Positions 54,853 through 64,000 of a DNA stretch of 64,000 bases are shown here, piece after piece (positions within the stretch are counted from its first letter, which is position 1; every line of letters starts with the position of its first letter). Source of the stretch: Promicromonospora sp049532985 (GTDB taxonomy: Bacteria > Actinomycetota > Actinomycetes > Actinomycetales > Cellulomonadaceae); NCBI RefSeq assembly GCF_049532985.1, contig NZ_CP186693.1, forward strand, positions 2,542,001 to 2,606,000, written 5' to 3'. Under the pieces are notes generated by a model. It was not told where the DNA came from. It searched no databases and worked only from the letters and a program-made list of their open reading frames with translations. The position numbers and the translations under genes are program-made.

Positions 54853-54971
54853 GTCCGGCGGCGTCCTACTCTCCCACCCCGTCTCCAGGGCAGTACCATC
54901 GGCGCTATGAGGCTAAGCTTCCGGGTTCGGAATGGGACCGGGCGTTTCCCCCACGCTATGACCACCGAAAC
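54853..54971 (-). rRNA. rrf: 5S ribosomal RNA
   Basis: The minus strand reads GTTTCGGTGGTCATAGCG at the 5' end, then GAAACGCCCGGTCCCATTCC and ends near GACGCCGCCGGAC, the standard actinobacterial 5S sequence of about 119 bases. It follows 23S by about 118 bases. Exact ends are estimates within a few bases. Confidence 0.95.
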
Positions 54972-55089
54972 ACTATCGAGACCAGGCAACCCCACACCAC
55001 AAACAAGAGGGGGGTTGGTGCCCGTGACTCGGGAACCGCACAGTGGACGCGAACACACACACCAGTAAACTGGCTTGAAAGAATTTGAG

Positions 55090-60346
<5,257 letters not shown>

Positions 60347-60768
60347 AAGAGAAACATCCACACCCACTCACGTGAGCGCGAACAATGATACCGGCCAGAT
60401 CAAAACCAAACTGGTTTCAATGATCCGATCCAAAAACAACCCCCATCACCCCGAACCACACCACCATCCAGCAGCACGATCCGAAACAAGAGAGTCAAAT
60501 AATTGGCATTGACTATCAAGCACACTGTTGAGTTCTCAAACAACCGACGCACACCGTCAGAGCCACAATCTTCCGACCGTTTCCCTGCCCGGGGCAGTTC
60601 CTCTAACTTACCAGGACCTTTCGGACTTTTCCAAATCCCCTCCGGCCGAGACCGTGAGCGAATTATTCGAGCGTCCGAATGAATTCTGGTACCCATTTTC
60701 GCGTCCCAGAAGCTGAGCTTCGATGTTCCGCGAGGTAGGGGGCCTCCTCGATCGGAGGCAACCTCTGT
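60347..60768 (-). other. rRNA operon leader
   Basis: About 420 bases lie between the promoter and 16S. It holds the box TTGTTTGAGAACTCAACAGT (minus strand, 60524-60543), the leader counterpart of the spacer box at 58351-58364; such boxA-like elements recruit Nus antitermination factors. The sequence is AT-richer than the surrounding genes. No gene is seen. Confidence 0.6.
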
Positions 60769-60797
60769 AACTTACCCTATCACGTTCCCCGGCGCAA
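60769..60797 (-). promoter_or_regulatory. rRNA operon promoter
   Basis: TTGCGC (60792-60797) and TAAGTT (60769-60774) are separated by exactly 17 bases on the minus strand, about 420 bases before 16S. The -35 box equals that of the suf promoter. Weaker pairs further upstream may be additional promoters. Confidence 0.5.
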
Positions 60798-60976
60798 GGA
60801 CCCTCGTGAGGATCCATGGTCGTGGGAGGCGATCTGACAAGCCCCCACCCAGTTCCGGGGCGCACTAGGCTACTACGAGAACTGGGTTGGTTTCCACCCC
60901 GGGACCGGCCAGTCGCGCTCGACGCGCTTCCTGTCCGTGCCTCCCTGCCGGGCGAACGACAGGAACAGTACACAGA

Positions 60977-61026
60977 CCTGGGCCCGCACGCCAAATCGGC
61001 AGTCACCAGGGAACGGCGGGCCCAGG
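60977..61026 (-). terminator. terminator of glmS
   Basis: CCTGGGCCCGC (60977-60987) and GCGGGCCCAGG (61016-61026) are 11-base perfect arms with a 28-base loop, 14 bases after the glmS stop. The rest of the gap to 60797 contains CCCAGTTC/GAACTGGG arms near 60850-60885 and no gene. Confidence 0.55.
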
Positions 61027-61039
61027 GCATCAGGCCGGA

Positions 61040-62863
61040 TCACTCCACGGTGACCGACTTCGCGAGGTTCCGCGGCTTGTCGACGTCGTGCCCGAGCGTG
61101 AGCGCCGCGTGGTACGCGAGGAGCTGCAGCGGCACGGTCAGGAGCAGGGGGTCGAGCTCCCGCTCGTTCTTCGGCACGTCGATCCGCTCGGCGTGCAGCT
61201 CCCCGAGGTCGACGCCCGCGTGCGTCACGACCACGAGGGGGCCACCCCGCGCCGCGATCTCATGGAGGGCGGCCACGTTGCGGTCGGTCAGCTCGTCGTC
61301 GGGCACGACGGCGACCGTGGGCACCTCGGGCGAGACCAGGGCCAGCGGGCCGTGCTTGAGCTCCGACATCTGGTAGGCCTCGGCGTGCCGGTAGCTGATC
61401 TCCTTGAACTTCTGCGCACCCTCCCGGGCGACCGGATAGCCCCGGACCCGGCCCACGAAGAACAGGCTCTCGGCCGCCGCGAGCGCCTTCGCCGCTCGCG
61501 CGACCGTCTCCTCGCCGTCGAGCACCTGCTCGATCTGGGCGGGCAGGGCCTGCAGGCCCGCGACCAGGCGGCGGCCGTCGGCGACGGACAGGTCGCGCAC
61601 CCGCCCGAGCTGGAGGGCGAGCAGGGCGAAGCCCACGAACATCGTGGTCAGTGCCTTGGTGGACGCGACGGCGATCTCGGGTCCCGCGTGCAGGTAGATC
61701 CCGCCGTCGCAGGCCCGCGCGATCGCGGAGCCGACCACGTTGACCAGCCCGATGACCCGGCCGCCCTTGCGCCGGATCTCCTCGACCGCGAGCAGCGTGT
61801 CGATGGTCTCGCCCGACTGGCTCACCGCGACGTACAGCGTGTCGGGCTCGATCACGGGGCTGCGGTAGCGGAACTCGCTGGCGGGTTCGGCGTCGGCGGG
61901 GATGCGTGCGAGCTCCTCGACGAGCGATGCGCCCATCTGTCCCACGTAGTAGGCGGAGCCGCAGCCGAGGATCTTGACCCGCCGGATCGCGCGCAGCTCG
62001 CGTGCGTCCATCTCGAGCCCGCCGAGGTGCGCGGTCGCGAACCGCTCGTCGAGCCGGCCGCGGAGCGCCCGTTCCACGCTGGCCGGCTGCTCCAGCATCT
62101 CGGTGTACATCCGAGGCCGGCCGTCGACGGTGCCGTGCTCGTAGGCGCTCGGATCGACGTCGACCTCGCGCGCCGTGGTCTGCGTACGGGTGAGGTCCCG
62201 CCGGAAGGTCGTGAAGCCCGATGCCGTGACGGTCGCCAGCTCGCCGTCGGCCAGGTGGGCCACCGTGGTGGTGTGCCGGACCAGGGCCGCCAGGTCGGAG
62301 GCGACGAACATCTCCTTGTCCCCGACGCCCACGAGCAGCGGACTGCCGTTGCGGGCCACCACCACCCGGTCCGGGAAGGCGGCGTGCACCACGGCCAGCC
62401 CGTAGGTGCCCTCGACGGCGTCCAGCGCCTCGACGACCTTGCCCTCGAGGGTTTCGGCGTCGGACAGGGCGACGAGATGGGCGAAGACCTCGGTGTCGGT
62501 GTCGCTCGCGAGCGGCACCCCCTGGTCGGTGAGCCGGGCGCGCAGCGCGGCGGCGTTGTCGATGATGCCGTTGTGCACCACGGCGACGGCGCCGCTCGCG
62601 TCCGTGTGCGGGTGGGCGTTGACGTCGGTGGCGGGGCCGTGCGTGGCCCAGCGGGTGTGGCCGATGCCCACGCGGCCGGGCATCCGCTTGGGCAGGACCT
62701 CGGCGAGGTCGCGCACGCGGCCGGCGCGCTTGGCGACGCGGACCTGGGAGCCGACGACGGCGACGCCCGCCGAGTCGTACCCGCGATGCTCGAGCCGGCC
62801 GAGGGCCTCGACGAGCAGAGGGGCGGCGTTCTGGCCGCCGACGTAACCGACGATTCCGCACAT
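61040..62863 (-). CDS. glmS: glucosamine-6-phosphate synthase (isomerizing)
   Basis: A 607-residue enzyme that makes glucosamine-6-phosphate from fructose-6-phosphate and glutamine, the first step to peptidoglycan amino sugars. The N-terminal Ntn amidotransferase begins MCGIVGYVG with catalytic Cys2, and RWATHGPATDVNAHPH is clear. Two SIS domains follow (GCGSAYYVGQMGASLVEEL, AVSQSGETIDTLLAVEEIRR), and the C-terminus ends in KPRNLAKSVTVE. Start: ATG 62863 with GAAGGAG 8 bases upstream; the frame running on to 63214 lacks homology. It lies 29 bases after a small gene and is probably co-transcribed with it. Confidence 0.96.
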   Translation of the reverse strand: MCGIVGYVGGQNAAPLLVEALGRLEHRGYDSAGVAVVGSQVRVAKRAGRVRDLAEVLPKRMPGRVGIGHTRWATHGPATDVNAHPHTDASGAVAVVHNGIIDNAAALRARLTDQGVPLASDTDTEVFAHLVALSDAETLEGKVVEALDAVEGTYGLAVVHAAFPDRVVVARNGSPLLVGVGDKEMFVASDLAALVRHTTTVAHLADGELATVTASGFTTFRRDLTRTQTTAREVDVDPSAYEHGTVDGRPRMYTEMLEQPASVERALRGRLDERFATAHLGGLEMDARELRAIRRVKILGCGSAYYVGQMGASLVEELARIPADAEPASEFRYRSPVIEPDTLYVAVSQSGETIDTLLAVEEIRRKGGRVIGLVNVVGSAIARACDGGIYLHAGPEIAVASTKALTTMFVGFALLALQLGRVRDLSVADGRRLVAGLQALPAQIEQVLDGEETVARAAKALAAAESLFFVGRVRGYPVAREGAQKFKEISYRHAEAYQMSELKHGPLALVSPEVPTVAVVPDDELTDRNVAALHEIAARGGPLVVVTHAGVDLGELHAERIDVPKNERELDPLLLTVPLQLLAYHAALTLGHDVDKPRNLAKSVTVE

Positions 62864-62892
62864 GGTGGTGCTCCTTCGTGTGGTGCTGGGGA

Positions 62893-63156
62893 TCAGCCGT
62901 AGATCATCCGGCGCAGCTGTCGCTCGGTGAGCCGTGGGGCCGCGACGACCCGGTGCTCGAGCTCGGTGGCGATGCGCTCGAAGATCTCCGGGTTGCGCGC
63001 CCCGTGGACCTTCAGCTCGGCGTGCCGCCGTCGGACGACCTCCTCCACCGGCGTGGCGTAGTACGCCACGACGTCGCCGATCACGCGCGCCGCCTCGGCG
63101 GGGGTGAGACCGGTGGTCGCCGCCACGTGGGCGACGAGGTCGGAAGACGTCCTCAT
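62893..63156 (-). CDS. small conserved protein upstream of glmS
   Basis: An 87-residue helical protein. The C-terminal block VVRRRHAELKVHGARNPEIF followed by ERIATEL and RLTERQLRRMIYG recurs in many bacterial small proteins of unknown function (recalled from experience, name unknown). The Arg-rich end suggests nucleic-acid or protein binding. Start: ATG 63156. TTGCTG (63187-63192) and CAGTCT are 17 bases apart, with CAGTCT 7 bases before the ATG, so the transcript may be leaderless. It precedes glmS by 29 bases. Confidence 0.65.
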   Translation of the reverse strand: MRTSSDLVAHVAATTGLTPAEAARVIGDVVAYYATPVEEVVRRRHAELKVHGARNPEIFERIATELEHRVVAAPRLTERQLRRMIYG

Positions 63157-63186
63157 ATCCGAGAGACTGACGCACTCGATCGCGAA

Positions 63187-63215
63187 CAGCAATTTCTTGC
63201 CCGATTTCGGGCAAG
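63187..63215 (-). promoter_or_regulatory. palindrome next to the -35 box of the glmS operon
   Basis: CTTGCCCGA-TT-TCGGGCAAG (63196-63215) has perfect 9-base arms and stands 3 bases upstream of the proposed -35 box TTGCTG (63187-63192). It is a likely regulator site. The regulator is unknown. Confidence 0.5.
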
Positions 63216-63245
63216 TATCAGGACATGCCCGGCCGGACATGCGAA

Positions 63246-63279
63246 CGGCGGCCACCCGCTGGTCAGCGGGTGGCCGCCG
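63246..63279 (-). terminator. terminator of tyrS
   Basis: Two perfect 16-base arms (63246-63261 and 63264-63279) with a GT loop, 26 bases after the tyrS stop codon. It separates tyrS from the glmS operon. Confidence 0.7.
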
Positions 63280-63305
63280 GCACGCTCGGTGCGGTCAGGC
63301 CAGCG

Positions 63306-64000
63306 TCACTCCGACGTCGCCACCGCCAGGGTCTTCTTCCCCCGGCGCAGCACCGCGTGCCTGCCGTGCAGCAGGTCCTCGGCGGCGAGCGCGGCGTCGT
63401 CGGACGTGACCTTCACGTTGTTGACGTACGCACCGCCCTCGGCGATCGCGCGGCGCGCGGCACCCTTGGACGCGACGAGGCCGGAGCCCACCATGAGGTC
63501 GGCGACGAGGTCACCCGCCTTGGCGGTGACGCGCGGCAGCTCCGCGACCGCACCGTCGAGCGTCCGGGCGTCGAGCCCGTCGAGCGATCCGCGGCCGAAC
63601 AGCGCCTGGCTCGCCGCGATGACCGCCTCCGTGGCCCCCGCGCCGTGCACCAGCGTGGTGACGTCGCCCGCGAGCGCCTTCTGCGCCTCGCGCGCGAAGG
63701 GCCGCTCGGCCACCTCGCGCTCGAGCTCCGCGATCTCCTCGCGGGAGCGGAACGTGAACACCTTGAGGTAGTTCACGACGTCGGCGTCGGCCTGGTTGAG
63801 CCAGAACTGGTAGAAGGCGTAGGGGCTGGTCATCTCCGGGTCGAGCCAGATGGAGCCGCCCTCGGACTTGCCGAACTTGGTGCCGTCGGCCTTGGTGATC
63901 AGCGGCGTGGTCAGCGCATGGGCGCTGACGCCCTCCGCCTTGCGGATCAGCTCGACGCCGGCCAGCAGGTTGCCCCACTGGTCGTTGCCGCCCAGCTGCA
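63306..64000 (-). CDS. tyrS: tyrosyl-tRNA synthetase (5' end beyond the window)
   Basis: The visible 230 or so C-terminal residues include LGGNDQWGNLLAGVELIRK, the KMSKS-type loop in TKADGTKFGKSEGGSIWLD, YAFYQFWLNQAD and a C-terminal S4-like RNA-binding domain (SGLVASKGAARRAIAEGGAY, VNNVKV). This is the bacterial TyrRS that charges tRNA-Tyr. The N-terminal half with the HIGH motif lies past the right edge. The frame has no break. Confidence 0.95.
   Translation of the reverse strand, partial: QLGGNDQWGNLLAGVELIRKAEGVSAHALTTPLITKADGTKFGKSEGGSIWLDPEMTSPYAFYQFWLNQADADVVNYLKVFTFRSREEIAELEREVAERPFAREAQKALAGDVTTLVHGAGATEAVIAASQALFGRGSLDGLDARTLDGAVAELPRVTAKAGDLVADLMVGSGLVASKGAARRAIAEGGAYVNNVKVTSDDAALAAEDLLHGRHAVLRRGKKTLAVATSE

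Overview
The window is a high-GC actinobacterial chromosome segment, most likely from the order Micrococcales and close to the Promicromonosporaceae or Cellulomonadaceae (inference). The case rests on four things: GC-rich codon use, a sufR-sufBDCSU operon with a SufT-like protein, the actinobacterial tlyA-nadK-recN-steA-mctB-pyrG neighbourhood, and a 16S-23S spacer without tRNA genes. Many starts have a TANNNT -10 box 6-7 bases before the initiation codon, which indicates leaderless transcripts.

Region 1 (1-5060) is an accessory island of lower GC. It holds a fused ABC exporter that runs off the left edge and has a clear promoter with two palindromic operators, two transposase remnants (IS3-like and IS30-like), an orphan membrane protein, and a tyrosine integrase that lost its C-terminal catalytic half, with short direct repeats behind it.

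Region 2 (5076-12022) is the SUF iron-sulfur operon on the minus strand: sufR, sufB, sufD, a Rieske ferredoxin, sufC, sufS, sufU and sufT. It starts at a promoter whose -10 box lies inside a palindrome and ends at a hairpin terminator.

Region 3 (12121-26900) carries transport and regulation genes: an ABC-2 pair, a secreted subtilase, heme A synthase (ctaA), a NarL-type two-component system divergent from an ABC-2 operon across a repeat-rich control region, a DrrAB-like exporter, a large SARP-type ATPase regulator and an FAD monooxygenase.

Region 4 (27000-43470) has an HNH/zinc-ribbon protein of unknown role, a 31-bp tandem repeat array, and then a conserved cell-envelope and nucleotide block read leftward: a disordered RDD-repeat/TPR/acidic protein, a HAD phosphatase, a small protein, tlyA, nadK, recN, steA, mctB, a MraY-like protein, murJ, pyrG and a Nudix hydrolase.

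Region 5 (43557-54750) looks like a glycolate/lactate utilisation cluster: a LctP-type permease, GlcF, GlcE, GlcD, malate synthase and an IclR regulator. The IclR motif TTCC-N7-GGAA stands before iclR and before aceB, with a near match before the permease. A secreted two-part protein of unknown role is embedded here.

Region 6 (54776-64000) holds one rRNA operon (16S-23S-5S, minus strand) with its promoter and terminator, then glmS with a small upstream gene behind a strong palindrome, and the 3' part of tyrS at the right edge. All protein functions were assigned by reading motifs; no database search was possible.
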